Positions 45,693-58,245 are shown, counted from the stretch's first letter. The stretch is DNA of 64,000 bases from Schistosoma haematobium (GCF_000699445.3 NC_067195.1:80532569-80596568), one strand, 5' to 3'. Notes: generated from the letters alone by a model not told the origin. A program made the numbers and translations.

Positions 45693-45736
<44 letters not shown>
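45693..45736. repeat. (TA)n microsatellite
   Basis: About 22 TA units. Confidence 0.95.
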
Positions 45737-45737
<1 letters not shown>

Positions 45738-46627
45738 GTAAGAGTAGCTAGTAGCTCACGTGCAATGGAGTTTGTTCATATTTAATTTGATCAAGCCCTT
45801 TTCTTAGCTTTTTAACGAATAGTCATTCGTACAATAACAACTTATCTATACCTTTATTATTGTTGCACTGGCATGAATATACCTCAACATTGCCTACTGC
45901 CTACTCATATATATTCATCCTGCTAGCCTTACTGTTAGTCGCATAATTGATTCAGTGATTCTTCATTTCACTACGTATATATTTTAATCCTGTTCACTCC
46001 CTCGCTTATGTCTGCCGATATAAGTAGTAAGTTACACCAATCAGAAGTGGAATGCCTGGCAGCAAAACGTTGGGAAGATCGAATTGAAGAGAACAGAAAC
46101 GTAAACAGAGAGTAATCGTAATAACATCAGGAATGAAGGAACGACGAAGTTTGTTAGAGAAAATTGATGGATGACATGGAAATGAAGTATTTAATGTATA
46201 GTTTTCGTATTTTACGAAGACATTATGTAATTTCGTATTAACTGATAAGTTGGTCTTCCCCACTTGAGTTCTCGTTTACTACAACACAATTAAAGTTAGT
46301 TCTTTTGTGATACTTATAGTAAAATTTTTACGTAATGATGCGATACTCGGAACTTTTTTCCAACTGATATGTATTGCATGTCACACAAAATGGTTCACGC
46401 TTTATACAGCCGTTGTCATACAATTAAAATTGTTAGGTATTATTTATATGGCGTGATTACGAAATCGAAAAACACATTTCATAAAATGAAATATATCATC
46501 AAATGTACAATCGGAATTCGACAAGTAATAACCTATTAATGTCAACATTCGGGACTTGATGTATGCTGTTATTCAATATGCATAAATGGAATTTACAAAA
46601 ATCCTATGGGTTTTAATCTACTGGGAA
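45737..46627. other. Intergenic, nothing recognised
   Basis: No gene or assigned repeat; the 85-codon - strand frame at 46006-46263 has no recognised motif. Confidence 0.35.
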
Positions 46628-46710
46628 CGATTACCCAGGTCAGAGTTGGATGGAGATTGCTGGTGGGTGGCCTATGCTCCTCCACGAGGTGTAACAAACG
46701 TAAGTAAGTA
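46628..46710 (+). mobile_element. RTE LINE, shortest 3' fragment
   Basis: ACCCAGGTCAGAGTTGGATG through GAGGTGTAACAAACG to the GTAA tail: the last ~80 bp of the element. Confidence 0.8.
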
Positions 46711-46964
46711 ATTATTTTGAAAAAATTATCAACATTTAGTATAAATTCTTAACGAAATAGTAAAAACTAAGTGAATTGACAAACATTTTAAGATAATTTA
46801 CATGGTAAAATAAATGAAAAGTCAAGTCAAAATGGTGCTAAACAACACTTATAACTGATAGTGAAAATTCTCTAGAAAGCAAGAAAATCCTCCTTCGAGT
46901 TTACACTTGGGTAGGATGATAATTTCAGGACGAGCTCTGACTAATGTTAAGGTGACCTCGAGAG

Positions 46965-47095
46965 AATCCAGCTAATTTGGATGGCCTAATGAGTGTCAGT
47001 AATTATAATTAGAGTTTACAATTCAAAATTAGGGTTTTTATCCCGAACTGACATCAGTTATAATACCAAAATACTGCTTAGCCAAATAGACGAAT
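46965..47095 (-). repeat. Interspersed repeat Y, copy 2
   Basis: The complement reads CTATTTGGCTAAGCAG, ATAACTGATGTCAGTTCG, parallel to copy 1 at 45335-45440. Confidence 0.45.
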
Positions 47096-47149
47096 GAATT
47101 GCCGCTGAAATGCAAGACTTTCTACCTTTGATCTGATTGCTTCGTTCTG

Positions 47150-47152
<3 letters not shown>

Positions 47153-47201
<49 letters not shown>
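47153..47201. repeat. (AT)n microsatellite
   Basis: About 24 AT units; translation of the complement gives the Tyr-Ile run of a spurious frame. Confidence 0.95.
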
Positions 47202-47203
<2 letters not shown>

Positions 47204-47931
47204 TATATCTAGAGCTTCGATTCTCACTATGCCGCGTATAACTTGAGGACTCGACTCTAGAGCACTCCCAAGTCGCAAATAAAAAGACAAAAGATAAGTG
47301 AGAGGAATGTTATTCCAAACAGTGTCAATTATGGTAGAAAACTGTCTGAGCTTTTTAGAGCTTCCTTGCGTTCACCCGTTAACTGTCCTCACAATATATA
47401 TATTACAATGATACTAAAATACTTTTTTGACGTTTATATACTTCATCAAAATGGTCAAAGCGTAATGAATCACTAGAGAGGTCACACAATTTAGATTGGT
47501 GGACTTTTTTTTCAAGTTTGGTTTATGTTTCATGTTTACTATTCAAACTTAGTTTATTTACTCTTATATTGTGATAACCTTTTTACATTAAGTAATTAGG
47601 ATGTTCGTGTCTAAATGCAGAATTGTTAAATGTTTATACTAATCAATAGGTTTTCATTAAAAATACCTGAATAACTGATGAAATATGTTATTCTGTAGAA
47701 AAAAACAATATTTGTTTTTCAAGATCATTATTTTCAATTATTCATAAGATATGGAACATAACTACATAGATACCAATTAGTGTTTGTGCCAAAAAAATAT
47801 GCAAGTTGAAAATAGAAAGTTTCATTTCCAGATAACTAGAAATGTAATCGTTAAATAATTGATTTCTTAGAACAAGAGATATCTGTGGTATGCATTATTT
47901 ATCTCCACATAAGTAGTATATAGTGATAGTC
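47202..47931. other. Intergenic, nothing recognised
   Basis: AT-rich DNA without recognised elements. Confidence 0.35.
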
Positions 47932-47945
47932 AGGGGAGAGATACC

Positions 47946-48262
47946 AGGAGCAACAGACTTTTGTGGGAGAGAACAAACCAACTTCCAGCTGAAGAAGAAA
48001 TTAGGAAAAGACGATGGATTTGGATAGGACATAGATTACTCAAATCGTCAAACTACATCACGAGGCAAGCCCTAACTTGGAATCCTGAAGGGAAGCGGAA
48101 TAGAGGAAGGCCAAAGAACACATTACGTCGGGAAATAGAAGCAGATATGAAAAGGATCAATAGGAACTGGAAGGAGCTGGAAATGATTGCCCAGGACAGT
48201 GTTGGATGGAGAATGCTGGTGAGCGGCCTATGCTCCTTCACGAGGAGTAACAGGCGTAAGTA
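47946..48262 (+). mobile_element. RTE LINE, 5'-truncated, with 14-bp TSD
   Basis: Flanked by AGTGATAGTCAGGG (47932-47945 and 48263-48276). Carries the C-terminal frame ([47 protein letters not shown]), open to its end at 48263. It belongs to the subfamily of 6163 and 13441 but lacks their shared lesions, so it derives from a more intact source. Confidence 0.95.
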
Positions 48263-48689
48263 AGTGATAGTCAGGGATAGAATATATTTCAATAAAGGAT
48301 CAAGAAGGAAAGAATGACAACAGAAAGCAACTGTGAAAATTCCCATTTTGCCATTTGGTAAATAAAGAAGGTACGAACTGAGCGAAGAAATTTCTTTTCA
48401 ATTAGTTTTTCATCATGGCTCTACACTAATATATATACGTTTTACAATAATAATATAATACTCATCGGTATGAAAATGCAGAAACAATGAAATCTTGAGA
48501 CAATGGACTGATATTTACAAAAAGGAACAGTCAGGTTTGAGATAATAGATTGATATTTTGTAAATTAAAGATTTACTGTTTGATTCTCAGATTTTAGTGA
48601 GATATTCTGTCATTTCATGTTCAAATACATTCGATTGTCCCCATTCGTGTCCTTGTTCACTACAATATCTATTGCAACACGATGAACAT

Positions 48690-48790
48690 ACTATTGTCTG
48701 GATTGGATCACGGTTATAAACTTATAATGTTTATGTCACCAACTGACATCAGGTATAGGACAATGAAGCTATTTTACCTTTCTGTTTGTC
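48690..48790 (-). repeat. Interspersed repeat Y, copy 3
   Basis: CACCAACTGACATCAGGTAT corresponds to CCCGAACTGACATCAGTTAT in copy 2; diverged. Confidence 0.35.
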
Positions 48791-49119
48791 AACTTAAGAA
48801 AGTTGAGGATAAGATTTCGATTGGGATAGAGTTTTGTTCTCTGGGCTGGATGGTTTTGTCCTAGAGCTTTCATCGTTCTTCTGACCAACATCATTAGCAC
48901 AAACTTCACGTAAAAGAGAAGTTTTCGAATTTCTCCACACATGGCTCACAGCTTGTCCTGTAGATCTCGATGTTGATCGATTATTGTTGACCTTTAATCT
49001 ATCATTGCTTACTTTATTTTGATTGTATACCCCATTAATTTGATTTTTGGTCCTATATTCATCCATAGTTGAGATTTAATGTTATGTCCTCATGGCCTGT
49101 TAATATAACACGTAACTAA

Positions 49120-49542
49120 ATCGCAAAGAGAAACACCGACTTATATGACCAGACCAATTACGTATTAACCGCAACGAGCAGCCTAGAGTCAACTTTGAGT
49201 CTTGATCGGTTTTTCCGTCTAGCTCTGCCTGTTTGAATCCAGAAAACAAATATCAACCTCCGATATATAAATCGTATATTTCAGACATACACAGTTTATA
49301 TGCCAGCAAATCACAGCACATCAAACCATAGAATAGAAAATAACAACTATAAAAGATCAAGTCAAAAGTGGCTGTGAGTGTGAGATATTGTAACTAATAA
49401 ATTGGAAATAACTGAATTACAGCAAATCGTATATTAGTAGTGAAATGGTCAAACGGAAGCTTATAATAAAAGAGATATGAATATACATATAACATAGTTA
49501 CTTAATTGTTATCCAATAAGAATATATACATATATAACAACA
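49120..49542 (-). mobile_element. LTR-2 copy
   Basis: The - strand contains the LTR-2 landmarks (complements of GTGGCTGTGAGTGTGAG and AGCTTATAATAAAAGAG) and reaches AACAACA at 49542, the complement of a TGTTGTT start. The left edge is uncertain and no TSD was found. An RTE element begins ~25 bp to its right. Confidence 0.65.
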
Positions 49543-49938
49543 GTCCATGAATAGAACCGAGCACTTACTTACTTACTTACTTACATACGCCTGTTACACC
49601 TAATAGAGCATAGGCCGCCGACCAACATTCTCCAACCCACTCTGTTCTGGGCCTTCTTTTCTAGTTCCATCCAATTCTTGTTCATTCTTCTCATGCCTAT
49701 CTCCATTTCCCGGCGTAATCTGTTCTTTGGTCTTCCTCTTTTCTTTTGACCGTGAGGATTCCAAGTGAGGACTTACGTTGTGACGCAGTTGGGTGCTTTC
49801 CTCAATGTGTGTCCTATCCACTTCCAGCACTGCATCCTGATTTCTTCCTCCACTGGAATCTGGTTTGTTCTCTCCCATAGTAGGTTGTTGCTTATGATGT
49901 CCGAATAACGGGTTCGAAGTATTTTGTGTAGACAGCTG

Positions 49939-51207
49939 TTAATAAACACTTGTATCTTCTGGATGATGGCTTTCGTAGTTCTCCAGGTTTCCGCCCCAGT
50001 ATACAGTGGGACTGTTTTGACATTTGTATTGAAAATTCTGACCTTTGTGTTGTTTGATAGACAGTTGTTTTGAGTTCCAGATGTTTTTCAGTTGTAAATA
50101 TGCTTCTCTTGCTTTGTCGATCCGCGCCTTCACATCTGCATCGGGTCCACCATGTTCATCAATGATGCTGCCCAAATATGTAACGGTTTTTACATCTTCC
50201 AAATCTTCTCCGTCAATTGTGACTGGATTGGTGCATGCTGTGTTGTATCGGAGAATCTTGCTTTTCCCTTTGTGTATATTGAGATCTACTGCTGCTGAGG
50301 CTGCTGCTACACTGGTCATCTTCTCCTGCATTTGTTGTTGCGATTGCGATAGGAGGGCCAGATCATCTGCGAAGTCTATATCGTCTAACTGCATCCTAGA
50401 TGTCCATTGTATACTGTGCTTCCCTTCAGATGTTGACGTCTTCATGATCCGGTCGATCACCAGGAGAAAGAGAAAGGGTGAGAGTAAGCAACCTTGTCTG
50501 ACACCGGTCTTTACCTCGAACGAGTCTGTCAATTGTCCTCCATGCACAATTTTACAGTGTAATCCATCATAGCAATTCTGTATGATATTGACTATCTTCT
50601 GAGGTACGCCGTAGTATCGAAGGAGCTTCCATAGTGTTGTTCTGTCCACTCTATCAAATGCCTTTTCGTAGTCAATGAAGTTGATGTAGAGTGATGAATT
50701 CCATTCAATTGATTGTTCCACAATGATCCGTAGAGTTGCGATTTGGTCTGTACACGATCTATCCTTACGGAATCCTGCCTGTTGGTCTCGAAGTTGGGCG
50801 TCTGCACAGTCCTTCATCCTGTTTAACAATACTCTGTTGAAGACTTTTCCCGGTATTGAGAGAAGAGTGATGCCCCTGTAGTTATCACAGTTACTGAGAT
50901 CGCCTTTCTTTGGAGTTTTGACCAGAAGTCCTTCTTTCCAGTCCGTTGGTACTTGTTCCTCATCCCAAATCTTGCTGAAGAGAATGTGGAGTATCCTTGC
51001 AGTTGCCGCTACGTCTGCTTTTAGTGCCTCTGCTGGAATGTTGTCTGGTCCTGCTGCTTTGCCACTCTTGATTTGTCTGATGGCCATGCTGATTTCTTCA
51101 ATTGTTGGTGGGCCAATATCGATTGGGAGGTCCGTGGGTGCTGTTTGATGTTGGGTGGGTTCAGTGGAGCTGGTCGATTCAACAGTTCTTTGAAGTGTTC
51201 TACCCAC
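49939..51207 (-). pseudogene. RTE reverse transcriptase, 422 codons open
   Basis: RT copies the LINE RNA at the nicked target. Visible in order: IRQIKSGKAAGPDNIPAEA (~45), YRGITLLSIPGKVF (~118), QAGFRKDRSCTDQI (~150), INFIDYEKAFDRV (~180), GVRQGCLLSPFLF (~238), DIDFADDLALLSQS (~280) and TYLGSIIDEHGG (~347). The catalytic Asp of AFD and FADD are present. The frame closes after SVY; a second - strand frame (49878-49600) holds the rest, so a frameshift separates the C-terminus. It overlaps no host gene. Confidence 0.9.
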
Positions 51208-51263
51208 CTGTTTTGTTGCTCTTCAATATTGGTGATTACCTTGCCTTCTTCGATTTTCACTGG

Positions 51264-52590
51264 TCATTCTGGTTTACGGTGATTTCCAGAGAGTTTCTTT
51301 GTTATGTCATACAGTTGTCTCATGTTTCCTTCTCTTGCAGCCTTTTCCGCCGTCGTTGCTAAATCTTCCACATATTTACGTTTGTCGGTTCTGATGCTCC
51401 TCTTCACTTGTTTGTTTACTTCTGTGTATTCAGCTTGTGCCTTGGCTTTTTCTGCTCTTGTTCGACTGGTATTGATTGCTGCCTTCTTGTTCCTCCTTTC
51501 TTGAATCTTATCCAGTGTATCGACAGTGATCCATTCCTTGTGATGGTGCTTCTTATCACCCAGGACCTCATGACATGTTGAAGTGATTGCCTCTTTGATC
51601 CCCTTCCAGTTGCTCTCCACAGTAGTTCCTTCTCCACTGAGTAGATCATGAAAGGCCTGGAACATGTTGCTGAGGGCTATCTTGAATTTGTTGAGTTTGT
51701 CAGTATCCCGAAGGAAAGCTGTATTAAAGTTTTGTGATATTGTCCGCCTCGTTGTCCAGTACTTCTTGAGTTTCAATTTCATCTTGTCGACCAGCAAGTG
51801 ATGATCTGATGCTATATCAGCTCCTCTCTTGGTTTTCACGTCTTCCATCGTCCTCCTGAACTTTTTGTTGGTGCAAACATGGTCGATTTGGTTTTGCGTG
51901 GTATGATTCGGTGAAGTCCATGTGGTTTTATGAATGCGTTTATGTGGGAATATGGTGCTGCCTACCAGCAGTTTATTGAAGGCGCATAGATTAGCAAATC
52001 TCACCATTTTCGTTCCTTTCTACTAGTACATATCGTCTCATGATCTCTTCATATCCGGTGTTATCCATTCCAACCTTGACATTTAGGTTTCCCATCAAAA
52101 TGGTCAAGTCTTTTGTTGGACATTTCTCAACGATTAACTGCAGCCTGTCGTAGAATTGGTCTTTAACGTCTTCATTGTCATCTTTGGTAGGCGCATAACA
52201 TTGGACGACGTTCATTGTAATGCCCTCTTTCTTTGCTTTGATGATCCCGGGTCCTTGAAATTTTTATCCTAAAAGTGCTTTTTGTGCTTGTTTGGACAGC
52301 ATCAGTGCAACTCCTTGTGTATGTGGAGCATTCTCTTTTTCATGGCCAGAGTATAACAGCAGCACTCCTGAAGCTAGTCTTTGTTGTCTTACCTGCGTCC
52401 AATGTGTTTCACTGATCCTAAGCACCTCTGGGTTGTATCTTTTCATTTCTACAGCAACTTGGATGACACTCCCGGTGTCCCGCATTGTACAGGCATTCCT
52501 TGTACCTAAATAAATGGTTGCTCTGGTTGTCAGAAGGGGCATCAGCCTCGTGACTTCCGAAGGAACTCGGCTTTCATCATGAGGCGTCAT
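51264..52590 (-). pseudogene. RTE endonuclease domain, broken in three frames
   Basis: An AP-type endonuclease nicks target DNA for target-primed reverse transcription. Three overlapping - strand frames carry it: 52590-52264 (LGTRNACTMRDTG, EVLRISETHW with the catalytic Glu), 52215-51991 (VVQCYAPT, ILMGNLNVKVG, in which the usual GDLN Asp is Asn) and 52007-51264 (the SDHHL motif, then the linker to RT). The frameshifts and the Asp-to-Asn change mean it cannot be active as it stands. Confidence 0.85.
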
Positions 52591-52791
52591 AGTTCTTCTA
52601 AATGAAGACCTTCTGACTCCCAGGGCAGAGTTTAGAAGGTTTGAATAATTTTCTCTGGTTAGCGTTTGTTTTAGCGAGTTAGTTTTCTACGGGTTGAGGT
52701 TGCTAACCTCATGCCCAACCCTCCTCCTTTATCCGGGTTAGGGATCGGCAGAAGCCCCCGGAGGGACTCCAGGTGGAGTTACCTAGCACTT

Positions 52792-53014
52792 CCCATTCAC
52801 ATATTTTTCGTCTAGATATAACAGTTAGAAGTTAAAGTCTCTTACTGTGCCTTCGATATCTCGCAAAGATCCACATGGCACTGTTTTGATTCTGATTATT
52901 TCTCTCGGGGTCGTCAGTATCGTAAACCTTTGATTTTTTCGCAGTTGTTTAGTGTTTATGGGTTTCGTTATTTGAAAACAAAATACATTAATTCATTTTT
53001 GTATTGGTTGTTTG
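52792..53014. other. Spacer, nothing recognised
   Basis: AT-rich sequence between the RTE 5' end and the Smα relic. Confidence 0.3.
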
Positions 53015-53427
53015 AATCTTCCCGTTTATACTTAGGACTGCAATTTATCTAGGGCGGCCTGCTTGAGCATCTGGGCTACCTGTTCCTGCCATCTAGATAT
53101 TTCAACAAGTTATCTATTTTTGTTTGTTTTAATATATCATTATGTTTATTAATCGCATAACCTATTCTGCTGCGTTTCTGAAAAGTGTACAACCTTTCGT
53201 TGTCAAAGTTACAAAAAACTCAATACAGACAATGTGGTTTCTGGCAATATACAACGAAAAGAATGCACATTATTCAGATGTTCATTTACTGAACTACTAA
53301 CATCTAGCTGGCGATCACTCGATATTTATCGCCAGGACCGACCAAGAAGATAGAAACGGAAACTTGTTGAAATACTTTACGCTGAGAATTCTATATTGTA
53401 CCAAAAATATAATATTGAATAAAGCTG

Positions 53428-53497
<70 letters not shown>

Positions 53498-53648
53498 GTC
53501 GCTTATTGGCATATGTACATTCTATGCGAATTGCCTTGATATTACCTTAAGTCAAAAACATTATAAGCAGAGACGATTGTTGGTTAGCAGTGGAATCCAA
53601 GACGCTCGTTTAGTCCTAGATTCCACTGCTATCCACCACTCATCTCTG
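53015..53648 (+). repeat. Smα unit split by a CR1-like LINE
   Basis: 53015-53052 (GGTTGTTTGAATCTTCCCG) and 53498-53570 (CTTATTGGCATATGTACATT) are consecutive parts of the unit seen at 23487-23610. After 53570 comes an imperfect inverted repeat, AGCAGAGACGATTG...GTGGAATC against GATTCCACTGC...CATCTCTGCT, made from the ribozyme 3' segment. The CTGATGA core is lost. Confidence 0.6.
53060..53497 (+). mobile_element. CR1-like LINE 3' end with TAA tail
   Basis: ACTTGTTGAAATAC, AGAATTCTATATTGTACC and AATATTGAATAAAGC match the - strand 3' UTR at 32.98-33.03 kb, here on the + strand, and the TAA tail (53428-53497) follows immediately. The 5' edge is unclear. It is inserted in an Smα unit. Confidence 0.6.
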
Positions 53649-54785
53649 CTTAAAATACATTAATTATTAAAATAATATTCAGAAAAAAAAGAAAATCAAG
53701 TTAAGAGTGAAATATTAACAATAACTTGTCTTGATTTGTTTGTGTTTCTTAATTATACATGTAAATATAACCGTAAATTAGTGTTAAATCCTTTTTAACA
53801 ATTCAGATCAAACTATCATACCGAATGGTGATGTGATAGTCTTAGCTACATGTCTACAATTGGTCGAGACTGACGTTAGTTACTGAATATTGTTAAGTAA
53901 TATAGTTTATACACGTAAAAAAAGCAGAATATGAGACCGAAATTTTCAAAAGGAATAAACAATTAAGGTGAAGCCTTATGAAGATCTGACTGAGAAAAAC
54001 ATTGTTCACTCGAATTTATTATTCTAACTTACATCATGGAATTTTTCAAAATTTTTAGACGAACCAATGTATTAGCATTATGTTATGCCATTTGGAATTA
54101 CTTAATGTATTTTTGGGATAGACAGTTTTAAAATTGCTCTTCTGCTAGCTAAACTTAATAGTTCTACAATTAGTCATGAAACGATATGTATTGTGATAAA
54201 ATATAATGACTTTGGTGCGAACAGTGCTAGATCTATTTTAAAAATCCGTAAACTTTCGACCACGAAGAATCTTATGTAGAAGTTTACAATAAACATTCAT
54301 GAAATGCTCGGCATTTGAGTATACTGTTAACTTAACCTTTAAAATCTGAATAGTTACAAGAATTTTAACTTACATCATGAATTTCAACATTTACTTGCTT
54401 ACATCATTCATGGCATAGGCGAAATAATTGTCTTTTTAATGAAAGGACGAACATACAGAGCTGCACTCAGCTTTGTATTACTCTATATTTATGAATCATG
54501 AGCTTTGAAAAGAGAGTGCATGAATAGATTGCACATTTTTAAACGTAGTAATCTTTGAAACATTCCTCTCATATCATGGATATTGAGGAGATTCAGAAAA
54601 TTCCTCGAAAAAGGGCCGAAATATATCTCTGGAAACTCTGAGAAACATCTTATCCAATCAGTATTCAATAGACATTTTGTCAGAAACATCTAAAGAGTCA
54701 AAAGTCACATGTCGCGTTTTCCATTGGGTGATTACCTATACTGCTACTATGTTTAGTAGCGTTCCATAATTTTCTGGAAACCCAA
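53649..54785. other. Intergenic, nothing recognised
   Basis: AT-rich DNA with no gene or assigned repeat. Confidence 0.35.
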
Positions 54786-54789
54786 GGCC

Positions 54790-55190
54790 ATCTATTGGTT
54801 ACTATAATATGATTTATCATTCATAATTTATTCCCAATCTACTATTTTCTCTCTCCTGTGCCCACAGCCACTTTTGGCTCGATTTTGTGTAATCATCATT
54901 TCTTATTTTATGGTATGATACGGTTTAGACTGCTTGTGCATAAACCACGTATGTCTGAAATTTACAATTAATACATGCGAAGCTGTTATAAGTGTTCTGG
55001 GCAGAACGGGCTGGGCTAGACAAATAGTTAATACACAGAAGACTAATAAGGACTCAGGGTTGATCCTAGGTTTCTCGTGTTGCTTAACGCATTACTGGTT
55101 CAGTACAGGGAAAAGATCACAGAAGTCGGTATTCTGATTGGCGGTTTTGTCACGTGATATTTAACTGGCCGTAGGACATTACACTAAATA
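54790..55190 (+). mobile_element. LTR-2 copy, diverged
   Basis: Follows LTR-2 in order: CCCACAGCCACTTTTGGCTC, TTATTTTATGGTATGATAC, GTATGTCTGAAATTTACAA, GGGCTGGGCTAGACAAATAG. Ends not defined. The 67-codon frame within it is incidental. Confidence 0.6.
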
Positions 55191-55678
55191 TTTATCATTT
55201 GTTCATGTTGTCAGACCTTATCACTTAACTGACAAGTTTCGTATGGGACGGGGCGTCGGAGAGTAAAATTCATAGATTTCCACTCTTTTTACTTTTTGGG
55301 AAAATTATTCATATGATTTGTTTGATCTTATTTTCTTGCTATATGTAGTCACTGTTTCACTAACGCCCACCCGCTTTTATTGCAAATTAATTCATTTCCA
55401 TGGATAATGCCTCATTTTCATTGGATGGTTCTAATCGTACGTTGTGTTCAGGCGGCTTAACTTTTTGGAAAAATCAATTCTCGGAGTAACCGACTTTAAT
55501 TAATAATGAATTAAGGCAATTAGTGGTACTTAACGTCTATGTTACTGGGTTAACTGTTTACTGATGAATGAAATACTGATAATAATCACTAGGTTTAAAT
55601 GAAGATTATAAAAAATGATTCTGTGAAATAAATACTTGAGTTGAAAAACGTAGTAATTTCAATTATCACCAATCATCC

Positions 55679-56033
55679 TGTTGAGTCGGCTTCCGGAGAA
55701 CTTCAACGGAGCCTCCAGAGGCCCAAAAGGAGCCGAAGGGTCCTAGCCAATCAGAGTATGATGGAACGTTCTAGAGTTCCAACGTGGCGTGCTACTATTG
55801 GTTGGTAGCATAATATGTCGTTAACGGATTGGCTGAAATATGATGTTGATTCAACAGACGCCAACATCTATAAATATCCATGATTTTCTGCACAAAAATG
55901 AACCTTGGGATAAAGTATTTTCTCTCATATTTGTGTCTTCTCTCTGGCGTTCAAGTCGCTGTGTAGTTCTAGCGTGCGGGTCATCGGAATAGCTTAGGAA
56001 ATAAATATAGCGTTCGATCGACAAGACTTATCA
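55679..56033 (+). mobile_element. Solo LTR, family LTR-1
   Basis: TGTTGAGTCGGC ... GACAAGACTTATCA, 355 bp, with a perfect 5-bp TSD CATCC (55674-55678 and 56034-56038). Contains a TATA-like CTATAAATATCC (~55868) and AATAAATATAG (~56000), which could be LTR promoter and poly(A) signals. Its partner is at 3601-3956 in the opposite direction. Confidence 0.95.
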
Positions 56034-56380
56034 CATCCACACACTGGATTAAGTTCTTTCACTTATATGTTTAATTTTAAAATTGTCCCACTGTGGTGTT
56101 TGAATGAACTATTGATTCCTTTGTACTTGTAAAATGCTTGATTTCAAATTCTAAATACAGTGCATTCGTTCGTGCTTGTCTAGTACTTCTTGATTCAATT
56201 GCGTTATTTCTGGGATTCTTAGTTCGTACTATAATTCAAATACTTCTAATCATCACACCCACTCAGAATAAATTCGAAAATGACTTAAGTGTCAACTGAA
56301 TCACTAGACGTATAAATGAAATAAAAATAGAAGACATTTAAAACAGCCCAATTATTAACTGATGCATATATGACATAAAC

Positions 56381-56905
56381 TTACTTACTTACGCCTGTTA
56401 AACTTAGTGGAGGAGTATAATCCTCCCACCAGCATTCTCCATCCATTTCTGTTCTGGAAAATCCTTTCCAGTTGCTATTCATCCTTTGGATGTCTTCTTC
56501 CGATTCCCGACATAGTTTGTTCTTTAGTCTTTCTCATTTTCGTTTCTCTTCACGATTCCAAGTTAGCGCTTGCTTCATGATCCAGTTTGATGATTTCCGT
56601 AATGTATGTTCTATCCAATTCAAGCGTCTTTTCCTAATTTCCTCTACAGCTGGAAGTTAGTTTGTTCTCTCCCACGTTAGGCTTTTTTCAATAGACATTG
56701 AATGTCTTGTTTTATCCATTTGTTTATAAATACTTGTACCTTTTTGTTGATGGTTGTAGTAGTTCTGGAAGTTTCAGCTCCATACAGTAGGACTGTGTTG
56801 ACGTTCGTAATGAAGATTGTGACCTTAATATTTGTTGACAGACAGTTGTCTTGAGTTCCATATGTTGTTGAATTGTAGGAATGCTGCCTTTGCTTTGCCA
56901 ATATG
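56381..56905 (-). mobile_element. RTE LINE, 5'-truncated
   Basis: The left edge has the ACTTACTTACGCC tail; the - strand carries C-terminal sequence (TNVNTVLLYGAETSRTTTT) with a gap near 56685. It ends at the complement of GCTTTGCCAATATGC. No TSD was found. Confidence 0.85.
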
Positions 56906-57139
56906 CATCATACCAAAGTTGGGTAGTGCAAGATCACAATAGTGAATACCCTCTACATACGAACGCGTCTGAAAATGGGAAGTCCACTCTTGATAGACAC
57001 AATTTTATGGTGATCATAGTTACTAATTTGCCTTAAAACAACTTAAGCTGATCAACAAGAAGTGCAAAATCCTACTTTTTTTAAAGACTTTTGGTAGACA
57101 GCATTCAAGTTAGGAATGACTAAATAATGGACACAAAAC

Positions 57140-57278
57140 CTGAGGTCCCAGGTTCGAGTCGCGTGTGTAAGATCATGGATGCCTTATGCTGAAGAGTACC
57201 ATCCAAAGACAGAACAGCCGCTCAGTGCTTTCAGGTTCACAGTAGTTGTCTATCATCGATCGGTTCATGAATTCAGTG
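57140..57278 (+). mobile_element. SINE-A, 5'-truncated
   Basis: Starts in the head at the B-box (CAGGTTCGAGTCG), then CTGAAGA, GTACC ... GAC, AGAAC, CTCAGTGCTTTCAGG, and the tail GATCGGTTCATGAATTC. CTGAAGA fits the core consensus but GAAA is AGAA-shifted and stem II is broken. Confidence 0.65.
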
Positions 57279-57924
57279 AAATAAGGAAAAGAATGTTGAC
57301 ATTTGAATGAAGAAAGTGGCTCTTATGGAAAATGGCATTTTCATAAACTGTGCAGTCGTAATTACGTACATACAATTTTATTATATGTACTCCATAATGA
57401 AGTATGATATTCACCCATTTGGTGTTATTCATTTAATCACAAATTTAATATAAAGTTTGAATCTCGTTACAGTGCTGAATGAATCATTCAATTCAGTGAT
57501 GAAATGAGATGTCAATAACTGATAAATGGAAATAGAAAAATCATATCAAACAGTGAATCGATACAACTGCAATTGTTTTTGGGGTAGAATAACTCATATT
57601 TACTGTCTGATATAAGTCAACTGTTTAATCTTGAATAGGCCAGTTTGTTTAGGGAACTTACTGATGAGAAATAAAACGATACATCATCTAGACGTTATTA
57701 TTGCAGAAATTGATAATTATAATTAGACAGTTATACTTGATCTTTTCTATGCTATATGTGATACGCACTGAGTAGAAAAGTTATTAGATAGTTATCTCTA
57801 TCGAGCGACTGTACTACTGTTAATACAATGAATGAAAAAAATTAGGCCAGAGCATTAAATCAGTTTACTTTGAAACAAACCATCATGTCACTTGAGTTGT
57901 TGGACGCTGGGTATAACACTTTTT

Positions 57925-58245
57925 CAAATGGCAGAAAGTCGCATTCTCATAAGTTCTCAGTTATCTTAGGAGTTTTGCTTCAGTTGAAAATCCTAAAAAA
58001 TGAACATTTCTCTGGAAACTATACCAGTTTCACTATTTGGACAAAGCTGACAACAACGCTGAATAGGATTGATATTGCCGAGCAAAACTCACTACTTTTA
58101 TAAGTCATATAATAGGTGTTTGATTGACCGGCTTTTGATTGGTGGAAAAAGAGTACGGGTGAATGGTAAGGTAAAGAATGGGGGGGGGGTAAGTAAATTT
58201 CATAACCTTAGAAAAATTACTCACGTTTAAAGCATGTTATTCTTA
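57925..58245 (+). repeat. Interspersed repeat X, copy 2
   Basis: Complementary match to 36905-37222 over ~320 bp (AGGTGTTTGATTGACCGGCT). Contains a G-run (GGGGGGGGG) at ~58181. The 77-codon frame is incidental. Confidence 0.75.

Larger units (their letters stand above)
49567..52784 (-). mobile_element. RTE LINE, near full-length
   Basis: The ~3.2 kb element runs right to left: 5' leader (52784-52600, CTCCGGGGGC, CCCGGATAAAGGAGGAGG), endonuclease (52590-51264, broken), RT (51207-49939), C-terminal region and GTAA tail. AGCACTT at 49560-49566 and 52785-52791 is a possible 7-bp TSD. EN-RT order and size fit the RTE clade (SR2-like in schistosomes). It is the best template for all other copies. 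Confidence 0.9.

Noticed and set aside
49567..52784. AGCACTT as TSD of the near full-length RTE
   Set aside because: Only 7 bp and leaves three unexplained bases at the 5' end; kept as tentative only in the feature text.
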